From a virus: a DNA stretch of 26,841 bases. Made by a program: the position numbers and the translations under genes. Shown piece after piece: positions 6,765 through 15,822 of the stretch. The stretch covers positions 1 to 26,841 of the IMG/VR virus record IMGVR_UViG_3300032562_000153. One strand, written 5' to 3'. The notes beneath the pieces are model-generated. The model saw nothing but the letters and a program-made list of their open reading frames with translations, ran no database searches and was not told the DNA's origin. How positions within the stretch are numbered: position 1 is the stretch's first letter; the number at the start of each line of letters is the position of its first letter.

Positions 6765-9700
6765 TTAAACAATAAATGTACCCATCGCTTTAACGTTGGC
6801 CTGTGCTATTGTCGATGTATAATAAATGTTTACATTGCCACTAATTACATTAGCACTAATAGTACCTACACTAGTTCCATTATTTACTATTCCGTAAACA
6901 CTAACAAAAGCATTACCGTTACCGTCTGTTAACACGTGTGCTTCATATGTTTCAAAGTTGGTTGTGCCAACTTTGGATGTAATCAAATACTTAGCAGTAG
7001 TATAAGCAGTTTGACTCCATGTATCAACTTGCACTGGCGTATTTGCTAATGGAATATTAACAGGTGTTTGATTGTAGGTAACTTTGTTTCCTGTTAAGAA
7101 GTTCATGTTACCCACTGGGTCAACTAATACACGCTCAGTTGTACCCGATGTTCCTGTCCATATACTTGATCCTGTATTATCAGCAATAAATTGATTTAAA
7201 CCATTACCGCTAGCAAGTGTTGAAACTACAGTAGTAGTTGCTAATACACGAACGTCAATGACATCACCAGGTGCCGGAGGTTCTGTAAATGTTAAAGTTG
7301 CACCGCTTACACTATAAGCAAGTGTTGGGAACTGCATCACACCGTTAATGCTTACAATAGTGCTTGACGTTGTTGAGTTTGCTTGGATTGTATAGGTCGT
7401 GTTTGTGCCGTCAACGTTTCCGTATCCAGTGTTGCCACTAAATTGTCTATCACTAATTACAGTAAATGATGATCCTGTTGCTTGCCAAGCACTGCCATCA
7501 AAGAATTCTACGTTATTAACAGTGCTGTTAAAACGCATCATACCTTGTACATCAACGTTACCACTATTACTTGGTCGTTGTGCTGTTGTACCTACTGGTA
7601 ATAACATCGAATCATGTGAGTCAACTTTAAATGTAGCACCAGGTTGTATTGTAGTATTACCGCCACTTGCTCCGGGTCCACTACCACCAACTACTACAGC
7701 ACCGAGGTTACTGTTAGCATAAATTAATGCTGTGCTTGTAGCACCTTTAACAGTAAAATTGTCACTTGTTTGGCTGTTATTAATTACAGCACCATTAGCT
7801 ATCCATAAGTTGCTGTTAATACCTACACCGCCGTTAACTGTTAGTGCGCCAGTTGTTGGACTTGTGGCAACTGTACTATATTGTATACCAACGTTTGTGT
7901 TATTAGCACTTACTCTGATACCCACAGTTGTAAATGAATTAGCAGAAATTACTACATCTTTAGTTGCTGCTAATATCAGATTGCCACCTATACCGAGACT
8001 ATAACTATCTATAGGTTTAATGATAGGAACATTTGAATTATTAAGATAATTAGAACCTGTTATACCTACTAAATGTAGATTATTGCTGTCTGACCCGGTA
8101 TCTGCCATGGCAGCAAATTCAGAAGTTGCTAAATTACCGTTACTGATATTTTGTATTGATATTCTTTGTGAAGAGTTAGAAACCGCAGTAATTTGTACAA
8201 CATCTTCTAAATATAAATTATTATTTAGATCTAGTCCAAGAGCAATTCTGGTATTGCTCTTAATAACTAAATTCCCAGCTATGCCAACGCCACCATTAAC
8301 TACCAAAGCACCAGAAGAGTAACTATTCGAAGTAGTAGCTGTATTAACTGTTATTCCAGAATCAGTAATATTAGCACGAATATTTGTGTTTAAATATCCG
8401 CCAGTAAAGAATGAAATTGTTTTTCCTACAGTATCTGTACCAATTACTAAGTTAGCAATATTAGAATACATATAGCCGTCACCTGGACTTGCTACAGTAA
8501 ATCCTTGACCATTTACGTCATACCCGCTTCCTAGAATACCAATATCAAGGTAGTTATTTGTGTCAGTTCCGATATTATTATACAGAGCAAAATCTGTACT
8601 TGCTATGTTTCCTTGACCAAAATTCTGTACAGCAACCTGTACACTATTATTTGTATTACCAGCAAAATATCCTAATACACTAGTATGTATACTTGTGAAT
8701 GCATTTACTCCATTTTGTACAACACCTAATATACCAGCAGTAGTAATATTACCAGCGGCACCAATAGCACCCGCTGTAACAATAGAGCCACTAGTTGATG
8801 TATTACTTGATGTTGTGGCATTGGCATAGAAACTAGCACTTGCTGATAAGGTTGTAAAGGCACCTGTACTTGCTGTCGCATTGCCTACCGGAGTAGCATT
8901 GATAGCCGCAAATTCAGCTAACCCGCCAATGATATTTCCGCTAGTACTTAATGTAGCAGCAACAATACCAACTGCTAATAAATTGCCTGTAGTATTAATT
9001 TGTCCAGCATTTAATTGTGGAGTCAAAATATTACCAGCAGCATTGATATATCCGCTGATTGTTTCATTTCCGTTAACAACTAAGGTATTAAATGTAGCTG
9101 TTTGTCCAAGTACGTTGCCTTGTACATTTAAGTAACCACTGTTAATTGTTTGGTTGCCATTAACTGTTACGCTGTTAAATATAGCACCTGTTGCTAATAC
9201 ATTACCGGTTGTATTAATCTGTCCAGCATTTAATTGTGCTGTTAAAACATTGCCTGTTACATCTAAATAACCAGTTACAATTTCGTTACCATTGACTGTT
9301 AAAGATTGGAATGTACCCGATGTTCCTAGTACGTTACCAGCACTGTTTATTTGTCCTGCTACCAAGGTACCTTGAATACCTGCTCCACCAGCTACTTGTA
9401 GTGCTCCGGTTGTAGTTGATGTTGATGCTACTGGGTTAGTTAATACTAAGTTACCAGCTTTAACTCCATCATAGATAGCGTTAGTAAAGTCAACTTGGCC
9501 ACCAGCTGGCTCTGGAACATTACTGAATATTTTCCAATAGCCGTCTGCGTTATCACGAATCATACCAGTGTGTTGATATGTGTTACCAGAGCCACCAATA
9601 AAGTGACTGTAGAAGCCTAGATCATAATTGTATGGATATACCACATTACCTTGTAGATATAATAGTGGATCTTGTACAGCTAGGTATTGATATCCTGTAC

Positions 9701-11735
9701 CAATAATATTAGCTGCGTAAATATTACCTTGAACAAATACGTCTTGGCCGAAACTAGCACCACCTGTTACTTGTAGAGCACCAGTACCAGTCGATTGTGT
9801 TGAGTTTGTCGAGCTATTAAGAATTAATGTGCTTAGTGTACCAGTTTGTCCTAGGATATTACCTTGAACGTTTAAGTAACCACTGTTAATTGTTTGATTA
9901 CCATTAACAGTTACACTATTAAATGTACCAGCGGTAGCTAAGATGTTGCCAGTGGTATTGATCTGTCCTGCGTTTATTAGAGCAGTTGATATATTACCTG
10001 TTACGTTCAAACTAGCACCAGTAAATGCTGTGCCTGTGTTACCAATAAATCCAGATTCAATATTGCCAGCAATCGCATACGTAAATACCGCAGTGCTCGG
10101 AGTTACATTACCAATTGCTGTATTTTGTATGCCTTGTCCTACATACAATCTACCACCTATACCAGCGCCACCTATTACTTGTAATGCGCCACTGGTTGTG
10201 TTTGTGCTTGCTGTTGCTGATTTAATTAATAACGCATTTTGCGCATAATTAAAACGAGCAATTTCGTTAGATGCTCCTTGTCCGTTTAGGGAGAATACTA
10301 TATCATTGGCTAACGATGTTGATAGTAATAAGTTACCACTTCCTGTTACAGCATTACCAAATACATACAAGTAACCATCACCTGGATAATTTAATTCGCT
10401 ACCAGCGCCGCCGGTAAAGCCGGAACTGTTGATACCCATGTCGATGTAACCTTGGGTAGTATTACCTGTATCCATTGTAGCGACAAAGTCTGAGGATGCG
10501 TTTGATCCAGCATTGAGGTTTTGATTGTTAATTTGGATGAAGTTGTTAGCATTACCAGTTGATTGAATAGTCGTGTATGGTTGTGGAGTATATCCTATTA
10601 CACCAGCATATAGGGCACCAGCACCTACAGCATTACCATAGAATACACCAATGTTACCACTAATAGTAAAGCTATTACCGATGACATTTAGATTGCCGCC
10701 TACCCATAAATTTCCACCAATGCTTGCTCCGCCGGTTACCTGAAATGCGCCAGTGCCAAATGCTGTTGCTTGTGTAGCGTTTGTAACTGTGGTTATTCCA
10801 CTAGATGTTAGCGTTGTAAACGCACCTGTGCTAGTTGTAATATTACCTATCGGAGTCGCGTTGATAGCTGCAGCCTGAGTTAATCCTAAGAGGACATTAC
10901 CGCTGGCATTTATTGTTGTTGTTATTAAACTAGCTGATAAGATATTTCCAGATACATTTAGATATCCAGTAAATGTGCCGTTACCGTTAACTAGTGCTGA
11001 ATTAAATGTAGCACTTTGTCCTAAAATATTACCTTGAACATTTAAATAACCACTATTGATACTTTGGTTACCATTGACTGTTAGACTATTATGAACAGCA
11101 CCAGCTGATAATATGTTGCCAGATATATTAATTGCAGCACCATTAAATTGTGTGCCTACATTACCCACTGTAACTGCGGCTACGTTGCCGAATGTTGCTG
11201 TGGAACCTGTATGTAATTGTGCGATACTTGTACTTGATAAGATATTACCAGTAACATTTAAGTTAGCACCTGTAATAGCGCCTGTGATATTAATACCACC
11301 TACGTTGGCAAACCCACCAACGTTTAAACTACCGATACTTAATGGTGCTAATCCTGTAGCATTAACGTTACCATATGTTGTGCCTGTTTCTGCGGTAGCA
11401 ATTAAACGGAATTCTTTGTAGGTTTCGCTCCATATAAATGCTTGGTTAGTTGATGTACCGCGATTAAATACAAAACCTTCATCGTATGTATTTGTACCGC
11501 TAAAACCATTGTTTAAAACAATTAATGGGTCATTAACATAGGTGTTAGTTGATGCCACTGTAGTCACCGCACTACTACCTAATACACTTAAGTTACCTGA
11601 AATTAACAAGTCACCTGGTATAGTAACGTTACTAGCAAATAAGGAACCTACGATAGATCCTGGCTGAATCTTTTGGCTAGCTACAATAGTAGCATTGTAG
11701 ATTTGATTATTTAATATTCTGGTTAAGGCCGACAT
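6765..11735 (-). CDS. Giant repetitive tail fibre protein, 1656 aa
   Basis: This is a long, low-complexity, Gly/Asn/Thr/Ser-rich protein made of short beta repeats such as SGYLNVQGNILG and INTTGNILA, typical of trimeric fibre shafts. Three 71-bp copies encode TVNGNQ-INSGYLNVQGN. At least three larger modules with a (D/E)(F/L)A--D-G core and a PGDGYLY-like turn interrupt the shaft (around residues 390-470, 1010-1090 and 1150-1240). The C-terminal part has a RFNSTVNNVEFFDG strip and a GTNTTYTI-VSINGVMQ-DVIDVRVL module also found in the 18222-21269 and 24258-24680 products. No S74 or other self-cleaving end is visible. The ATG at 11735 has GGAG five bases upstream; an in-frame GTG at 11741 would overlap that GGAG and is rejected. 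Likely host-binding. Confidence 0.85.
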   Translation of the reverse strand: MSALTRILNNQIYNATIVASQKIQPGSIVGSLFASNVTIPGDLLISGNLSVLGSSAVTTVASTNTYVNDPLIVLNNGFSGTNTYDEGFVFNRGTSTNQAFIWSETYKEFRLIATAETGTTYGNVNATGLAPLSIGSLNVGGFANVGGINITGAITGANLNVTGNILSSTSIAQLHTGSTATFGNVAAVTVGNVGTQFNGAAINISGNILSAGAVHNSLTVNGNQSINSGYLNVQGNILGQSATFNSALVNGNGTFTGYLNVSGNILSASLITTTINASGNVLLGLTQAAAINATPIGNITTSTGAFTTLTSSGITTVTNATQATAFGTGAFQVTGGASIGGNLWVGGNLNVIGNSFTISGNIGVFYGNAVGAGALYAGVIGYTPQPYTTIQSTGNANNFIQINNQNLNAGSNASSDFVATMDTGNTTQGYIDMGINSSGFTGGAGSELNYPGDGYLYVFGNAVTGSGNLLLSTSLANDIVFSLNGQGASNEIARFNYAQNALLIKSATASTNTTSGALQVIGGAGIGGRLYVGQGIQNTAIGNVTPSTAVFTYAIAGNIESGFIGNTGTAFTGASLNVTGNISTALINAGQINTTGNILATAGTFNSVTVNGNQTINSGYLNVQGNILGQTGTLSTLILNSSTNSTQSTGTGALQVTGGASFGQDVFVQGNIYAANIIGTGYQYLAVQDPLLYLQGNVVYPYNYDLGFYSHFIGGSGNTYQHTGMIRDNADGYWKIFSNVPEPAGGQVDFTNAIYDGVKAGNLVLTNPVASTSTTTGALQVAGGAGIQGTLVAGQINSAGNVLGTSGTFQSLTVNGNEIVTGYLDVTGNVLTAQLNAGQINTTGNVLATGAIFNSVTVNGNQTINSGYLNVQGNVLGQTATFNTLVVNGNETISGYINAAGNILTPQLNAGQINTTGNLLAVGIVAATLSTSGNIIGGLAEFAAINATPVGNATASTGAFTTLSASASFYANATTSSNTSTSGSIVTAGAIGAAGNITTAGILGVVQNGVNAFTSIHTSVLGYFAGNTNNSVQVAVQNFGQGNIASTDFALYNNIGTDTNNYLDIGILGSGYDVNGQGFTVASPGDGYMYSNIANLVIGTDTVGKTISFFTGGYLNTNIRANITDSGITVNTATTSNSYSSGALVVNGGVGIAGNLVIKSNTRIALGLDLNNNLYLEDVVQITAVSNSSQRISIQNISNGNLATSEFAAMADTGSDSNNLHLVGITGSNYLNNSNVPIIKPIDSYSLGIGGNLILAATKDVVISANSFTTVGIRVSANNTNVGIQYSTVATSPTTGALTVNGGVGINSNLWIANGAVINNSQTSDNFTVKGATSTALIYANSNLGAVVVGGSGPGASGGNTTIQPGATFKVDSHDSMLLPVGTTAQRPSNSGNVDVQGMMRFNSTVNNVEFFDGSAWQATGSSFTVISDRQFSGNTGYGNVDGTNTTYTIQANSTTSSTIVSINGVMQFPTLAYSVSGATLTFTEPPAPGDVIDVRVLATTTVVSTLASGNGLNQFIADNTGSSIWTGTSGTTERVLVDPVGNMNFLTGNKVTYNQTPVNIPLANTPVQVDTWSQTAYTTAKYLITSKVGTTNFETYEAHVLTDGNGNAFVSVYGIVNNGTSVGTISANVISGNVNIYYTSTIAQANVKAMGTFIV
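9106..11090 (-). repeat. Three 71-bp coding repeats inside the giant fibre
   Basis: Near-identical 71-bp units lie at 9106-9176, 9850-9920 and 11020-11090. They encode the TVNGNQ(S/T)INSGYLNVQGN(I/V)LGQ block and differ mostly at third codon positions. Weaker copies lie between them. They look like fibre-shaft units that expand or shrink by recombination. Confidence 0.75.
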
Positions 11736-11824
11736 GGACACTCCGCAATTTATTGTTATAACACGCTAACAGCCTGCGGTTCCATATCCCCTTAGCTTGA
11801 TCTGTGTTGTTTAGTATATTTATG
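11736..11824 (-). promoter_or_regulatory. Late promoter and 76-base leader of the giant fibre gene
   Basis: CATAAATA on the minus strand (11817-11824) resembles the late promoter motif and lies just after the stop of the radical SAM gene. T4 spacing puts the start near 11811, giving a leader of about 76 bases, much longer than the 16-base leaders of other late genes here. The leader contains AAGGGG followed by a nine-codon frame starting ATGGAACCGC and ending in TAA. A weak CCGCA/TGCGG pairing touches the fibre ribosome-binding site. Confidence 0.5.
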
Positions 11825-11836
11825 CGAGTTTAGAAA

Positions 11837-13207
11837 TTATATTGCTGGTACTATTGGGATTATCTTCTTAGCTGTTTGCTCGGGGCGGCCATTAACCCAC
11901 CAGAATATATCTCGTCTATCTGCCCGTTGCGGACCATCGATGTAAATGGGAACATAGCCTGTGATTAGTTCAAATATGTTGGCAAAGATAGCAACGTTAT
12001 CGCTATAAGCATTATCACAAGTAGCTTCCCATAAGTCGCCTGTTAAAAACATACAAGCACCTTGACATAGGTGTATCATAGGGCAGTTAGGACATTCTGC
12101 TCTATCGCTCCAATGTGTAGCTGTGTCAACTCTAACTTTGGATAAGTCACTAACATGCCCAATGTGATGTGGTATACCAGCTGGGTTTCTAGCCACTGCG
12201 CTGACGTTTTGGCAAGTAAGTACATTACCATGTAGGTCCACAGCAATGTTATTAGCCTTATCCATACCGCACTTTTGTGGCACAGTTTCTAGCCGACGCT
12301 GTGACTCAACTGATGTTAGAAACTTTCTAACCTTTTGACTTATGCCCAAGAAACGTTTTGCTTTTAAGTCACGTATTTCGTTGTAAGTTTTGTGCCTATA
12401 CTTGATTTGGTCATCAGCATCTAACAAGGAATTTTGTAGGCCGCCTACATCATAAGCATCAACAAACATGCCTTCACCTATTACTAGGTATTGTAGGTAG
12501 TCTTCACCAAGGTTAGTTCGAATAAACTCTTCAAAGTAATCAGTAATAGCTTCACGGCTAGTGTTCTTGCTGTTCATCATAACGTTGAAGCTTACTTTGT
12601 GCTTAGGTGCTAGTATTTTGTACAGGGCTATTACTGCCATTCTACTACCGTCATCAGCTAAAGGATCAGGGCCGCGAACATGTTGCCCGGGACCATCATG
12701 ACTTATACCTACGCCAAAGCTATGACGATCCAACCACATGATCTTTTCTAAGTCCAGCAAGCTACCATTGGTAATTACACTGTGTTCTGCCTTGGGATAT
12801 TGTTTGATAATTGCTTCTGCTAAAGGCTTAAATGTTTTCCAATAGACAAATGGCTCACCGCCCCAATACTCAAATTTAACACCCTCGCCGGTTCCGGGCA
12901 ACCAGTTAGGCATATTAGCCACAAAGGCCGCTACATCATCTGGTGTAGTTTCATCTGAATGTGGCACAAAGCGTTGGTTACAATAATCGCACTCAAAGTT
13001 ACAGCTAAGACCCATTTGAATTTTAACTGTGCTAAGATTGCTTTTACCTTGCTCTATTACAGATTGTACGAGATTGGCGTCAACGTTATTAGGTGCTACA
13101 ATAACATCGCCATCTTTCCAACGAAAAGAATTATTTGATGTATCATAGACGACATCTTTATATTCTTGTGTTGCTGATTTATAGCCTGTAATTTCAAATA
13201 ATGCCAC
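11837..13207 (-). CDS. Radical SAM / SPASM maturase (anSME-like)
   Basis: Residues C69, C73 and C76 form the CX3CX2C motif for the radical SAM [4Fe-4S] cluster. WGGEP (115-119), TNGSL (146-150) and a SHDGP segment (169-173) follow in the usual barrel order. The C-terminus fits the SPASM rule CX9-15GX4C...CX2CX5CX3C...C exactly: C313, G327, C332, C372, C375, C381, C385, C397. Such proteins, including anaerobic sulfatase-maturating enzymes and RiPP maturases, use two extra Fe-S clusters to modify peptides or proteins. The start is GTG with AGGA seven bases upstream, two bases after the preceding stop. It is the last gene of the oxygenase/NCNCNC block. The substrate is unknown; a nearby virion protein is a reasonable guess. 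Confidence 0.88.
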   Translation of the reverse strand: MALFEITGYKSATQEYKDVVYDTSNNSFRWKDGDVIVAPNNVDANLVQSVIEQGKSNLSTVKIQMGLSCNFECDYCNQRFVPHSDETTPDDVAAFVANMPNWLPGTGEGVKFEYWGGEPFVYWKTFKPLAEAIIKQYPKAEHSVITNGSLLDLEKIMWLDRHSFGVGISHDGPGQHVRGPDPLADDGSRMAVIALYKILAPKHKVSFNVMMNSKNTSREAITDYFEEFIRTNLGEDYLQYLVIGEGMFVDAYDVGGLQNSLLDADDQIKYRHKTYNEIRDLKAKRFLGISQKVRKFLTSVESQRRLETVPQKCGMDKANNIAVDLHGNVLTCQNVSAVARNPAGIPHHIGHVSDLSKVRVDTATHWSDRAECPNCPMIHLCQGACMFLTGDLWEATCDNAYSDNVAIFANIFELITGYVPIYIDGPQRADRRDIFWWVNGRPEQTAKKIIPIVPAI

Positions 13208-13209
13208 TG

Positions 13210-13779
13210 TTATGTCCTAGGTATGTAACGATAATTCCAACTGTCACTGGGTGTTAGATGTAGACCAACACTAAGTCTTAAATTATTCTTAGCACGAATA
13301 TTAGGTGTCACTGGCATGTGTGCTAAGTGACTTGGAAATAATACTGCTCTATTAGGTATATATTCTATTTCAGTTAGGCCGAGACTAGTATCTGGTTTCT
13401 TAGTAGTGTCAGAAGTTTGCCAGCATGATTCATCGTTGAATATTTGTAGTTGCCCTGCCCAGGATTTATCCCATGACTCTGAAGCAAACCATATAAGTGA
13501 ATAGTTACCCGGTGGCCCGTCGACGTGACAGTGTGATTCGTTAGATGTAGTAGCACCATTAATACCAACTCGTTGTACAGCAAATGGTCTTATGTCTAAC
13601 TGGGCTAGCTGACCGTATAAGATGCCGCCAACTGTAGATTCTACTGTAGGATCAAATATGCGCCACACACAGGTTTTATTTGTAGCACCGCTTAAAGGTG
13701 GAAACGTCCAATAGCTACCCTTAAAGTATTCAAGACACAGATTCCATTCTTTGTCACTTAAGAAGTTGTCTATGATCAT
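13210..13779 (-). CDS. 2-oxoglutarate/Fe(II) oxygenase, prolyl-hydroxylase-like
   Basis: The 189-residue protein has the iron triad of the double-stranded beta-helix oxygenases: H85-V-D87 within SHCHVDGPP, distal H154 in FPSHLAHMPVTP, and R168 in a LRLSVG strand, suited to bind 2-oxoglutarate. The strands YSLIWFAS and WAGQLQIF between them fit the fold. The closest general type is the prolyl 4-hydroxylase-like group, which hydroxylates a protein or peptide side chain using oxygen and 2-oxoglutarate. The N-terminal MIIDNFLSDKEW is also typical. Its ATG overlaps the stop of the upstream oxygenase as ATGA, implying coupled translation. The real target is not visible in the sequence. Confidence 0.78.
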   Translation of the reverse strand: MIIDNFLSDKEWNLCLEYFKGSYWTFPPLSGATNKTCVWRIFDPTVESTVGGILYGQLAQLDIRPFAVQRVGINGATTSNESHCHVDGPPGNYSLIWFASESWDKSWAGQLQIFNDESCWQTSDTTKKPDTSLGLTEIEYIPNRAVLFPSHLAHMPVTPNIRAKNNLRLSVGLHLTPSDSWNYRYIPRT

Positions 13780-14399
13780 AACTTAATAAAGCTATTGGCC
13801 TGTTGACGGTCTTTAATTCTGGCATTCATTACTACTAGAATACGATCCTTGGTGCCCTTGTACATCTCAGACTCGTGGAACATATAAGCAGGATGAATGA
13901 TAAACAGATTAGGCACTGGTTTTAATTGAAATAACATATTATGATTAAGTCCACGTGAACGCTGTGCTATAGGATCAATTAGTAGCAGTCTACCATCGTC
14001 ACGGTCACATGTGTCCTCATTGCTGTCAACTACATCTAGGTCTACGTAGAATACACCTACATAGTCTATGCCGCGATGTGTGTGCGGGCGTGCCCTATCT
14101 CCGTAGACAAAGCGTCTGGGAAATACATTAATTTCAATCTCAAGTTCTTCTGGGTCAATAAAACCTTCAACTCGTAGAAAGTAATACATTCTTTCTTTAA
14201 CAAGTTGTCTGAAGTATTGTATGCTGTCATCGGGGTCTAGAAACAGGTTAGGGATAGTTATTTCCTGATTGAATATTTCTGGCACACCATTATACTTGTC
14301 GATGTGCGGAAGTATTGCCTGATGAAACTGCTTAAGTATGTCATCAGTTAGGAAATTATGCTCCGTCCAGATATTAGTTGGCCATAATTGATGTAACAT
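13776..14399 (-). CDS. 2-oxoglutarate/Fe(II) oxygenase-like protein, paralogue 1
   Basis: The 207-residue product has H106-T-H108 in a RPHTHRGIDYVGVFYVDLD stretch, distal H175 in HPAYMFHESE and R186 in KDRILVV. This is the pattern of phage oxygenases of the 2OG-FeII_Oxy_5 kind, though the second ligand is His rather than the usual Asp. It is clearly paralogous to the next gene upstream: GRLLL-DPI-QRSR-LNH and HPAY---H-SE are shared. A longer frame reaches 14453, but the ATG at 14399 is two bases from the previous stop and gives MLHQLWPTNIW, which aligns with the paralogue. Its stop overlaps the downstream oxygenase start. Confidence 0.7.
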   Translation of the reverse strand: MLHQLWPTNIWTEHNFLTDDILKQFHQAILPHIDKYNGVPEIFNQEITIPNLFLDPDDSIQYFRQLVKERMYYFLRVEGFIDPEELEIEINVFPRRFVYGDRARPHTHRGIDYVGVFYVDLDVVDSNEDTCDRDDGRLLLIDPIAQRSRGLNHNMLFQLKPVPNLFIIHPAYMFHESEMYKGTKDRILVVMNARIKDRQQANSFIKL

Positions 14400-14400
14400 G

Positions 14401-15048
14401 TTAGATCTTTTTGTAGAATGGATGCTGTATAGGCTCAGCAATTCTAATAACAAAAGTAAAGAAGTAACGAGTTCTTTCGCCTAGATAGGGTTCACTTTGG
14501 TGATACAAGTATGCCGGGTGCATGATAAAGAACTTAGGATAAGGAATAACATCTATATTCTGCGTATGATTTAATGCTCGTGAACGTTGTGAAATAGGAT
14601 CAGTTAGCAATAAACGACCTTTAGGTGTTTTAAAATTATCAGTGCCATCATTTACTACATCTAAATCAGCATAGTAAACTGCTACATAATCACAGCCACG
14701 ATGGTTGTGTGTTTTAGAACGTTCGCCCGGTTGATGACTGCGTGCCGCACTTACTACTTCGATGTCGTACTTTTCTGGATTGATAAAACCTTCTGCTTCC
14801 ATCATCATTAAGGTACGTGATTTGATAAATGCCTTCATCTTGTCGATAACAGGATGGTCAACATCTAATAAGTTATAGCCTTTGCGATTAGGATCTAGGA
14901 TATCAGGAACATGTTTAAATTCCTTAGAATGCTCTTCACCAATTCTAATTAGTTCTTGATTTTCTTCATCACTGATATCGACCTTTTCCATTAGGATATT
15001 TACTGGCCAATGTCTTTGAATTGTTATTTGTTGATTATCTACGTTCAT
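14401..15048 (-). CDS. 2-oxoglutarate/Fe(II) oxygenase-like protein, paralogue 2
   Basis: At 215 residues this is the sister of the 13776-14399 product, with H114-N-H116 in KTHNHRGCDYVAVYYADLD, distal H183 in HPAYLYHQSE and R194. The N-terminal RHWPVNILMEKVDI matches the WPTNIWTEHNFL start of its sister. The two genes are adjacent, so a tandem duplication followed by divergence is likely. The ATG overlaps the stop of the upstream Ig-domain gene as ATGA. Enzyme class rests on these motifs; the HxH first pair is a departure from HxD and leaves some doubt about chemistry. Confidence 0.7.
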   Translation of the reverse strand: MNVDNQQITIQRHWPVNILMEKVDISDEENQELIRIGEEHSKEFKHVPDILDPNRKGYNLLDVDHPVIDKMKAFIKSRTLMMMEAEGFINPEKYDIEVVSAARSHQPGERSKTHNHRGCDYVAVYYADLDVVNDGTDNFKTPKGRLLLTDPISQRSRALNHTQNIDVIPYPKFFIMHPAYLYHQSEPYLGERTRYFFTFVIRIAEPIQHPFYKKI

Positions 15049-15803
15049 ACTTGGATCTCCGCCTTACCTGTGTAAAACTTAAAGCCTGCTTTGACTTTGC
15101 CCTTACCTTTGAACATGAGAGTAGTCTGCGCTTGCCCTTGCTCATCTGTTATAAGTCTTGTTTCTTGTAATAGACCTGTTGTGGTTTCTAGGTATATTTC
15201 GATGCCAGGATTATGAGCAAGTGTGCCGTCGGCATTTACTAATTGAGTGTATACTATGTCATCTTTAAAGTCAAGTGCGATGCTGGGCAACATTGGAATA
15301 ATGTCATCTAGACCGTTGCCATTAATAGTTTCGATAAAATTATCGCCTTGTTCAACCCCATTAATTACTATAGTTTTTGCTGGCAGGAATACAATCCAAT
15401 CTTCAAAAGGGCTATCCGGCCATGGACGAGCAAAGCAAAATCCCTGCTGTATGCCCAGCATTGATGCTACTACATGCCCTGTGGTTGATTTAGAGTCTAC
15501 TGTGTGTCTAAAGAAATCATATACACGAACTTTTTCGTGTAGTCTAAACCCTATACCTATAATAGCATGTGGCTGATTAATCTGTTCGTTTGAGCTGGTA
15601 TCTCTATTAAGATCAGCCGGTGATAAAAATCCACTATAGTGATCAAGTTGATTCATATTCATTTCGCGGCGATGCGAAACAACACAATCTTTACTACCTA
15701 TTAAGGTCAGATCGTATTTTATTCCGTCCATACTGTGTTCTATAATTAGCGTGTTGGGGCTTTGATCTTGCCCTACGTGAGGGCATTTTTTGAATCCTAT
15801 CAT
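15045..15803 (-). CDS. Ig-like-domain virion protein, paralogue A
   Basis: The last 75 residues look like a bacterial Ig-like (Big_1/invasin-type) fold: VYTQLVNADGTLAHNPGIEI, YLETTTGLLQETRLITDEQG, then a KVKAGFKFYTGKAEIQV end. The first 175 residues share a second domain with the neighbouring paralogue, seen in FF/FV-strands around residue 90 and PDSPFEDWIVFLPA with TIVINGVEQG. Ig-like domains decorate many phage capsids, tails and fibres, where they may bind surface sugars weakly. It lies 19 bases after the other paralogue and overlaps the oxygenase gene downstream. It could be a virion decoration or a substrate of the enzymes; the sequence does not decide. Confidence 0.6.
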   Translation of the reverse strand: MIGFKKCPHVGQDQSPNTLIIEHSMDGIKYDLTLIGSKDCVVSHRREMNMNQLDHYSGFLSPADLNRDTSSNEQINQPHAIIGIGFRLHEKVRVYDFFRHTVDSKSTTGHVVASMLGIQQGFCFARPWPDSPFEDWIVFLPAKTIVINGVEQGDNFIETINGNGLDDIIPMLPSIALDFKDDIVYTQLVNADGTLAHNPGIEIYLETTTGLLQETRLITDEQGQAQTTLMFKGKGKVKAGFKFYTGKAEIQV

Positions 15804-15822
15804 AATATTATCCAGTGTAATA

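Noticed and set aside
7399-11421. Open frames on the plus strand opposite the giant fibre, some rich in hydrophobic residues
   Set aside because: They are antisense shadows of Asn/Gly/Thr-rich codons, with no ribosome-binding sites or coherent protein features. The same applies to plus-strand frames opposite the other fibre genes and the 402-residue gene.
11736-11741. GTG start at 11741 for the giant fibre
   Set aside because: It would overlap its own GGAG; the ATG at 11735 has proper spacing.
14400-14453. Longer start for the oxygenase ending at 13776
   Set aside because: The extension lies within the upstream paralogue and has no counterpart in it; the 14399 ATG aligns with the paralogue start.
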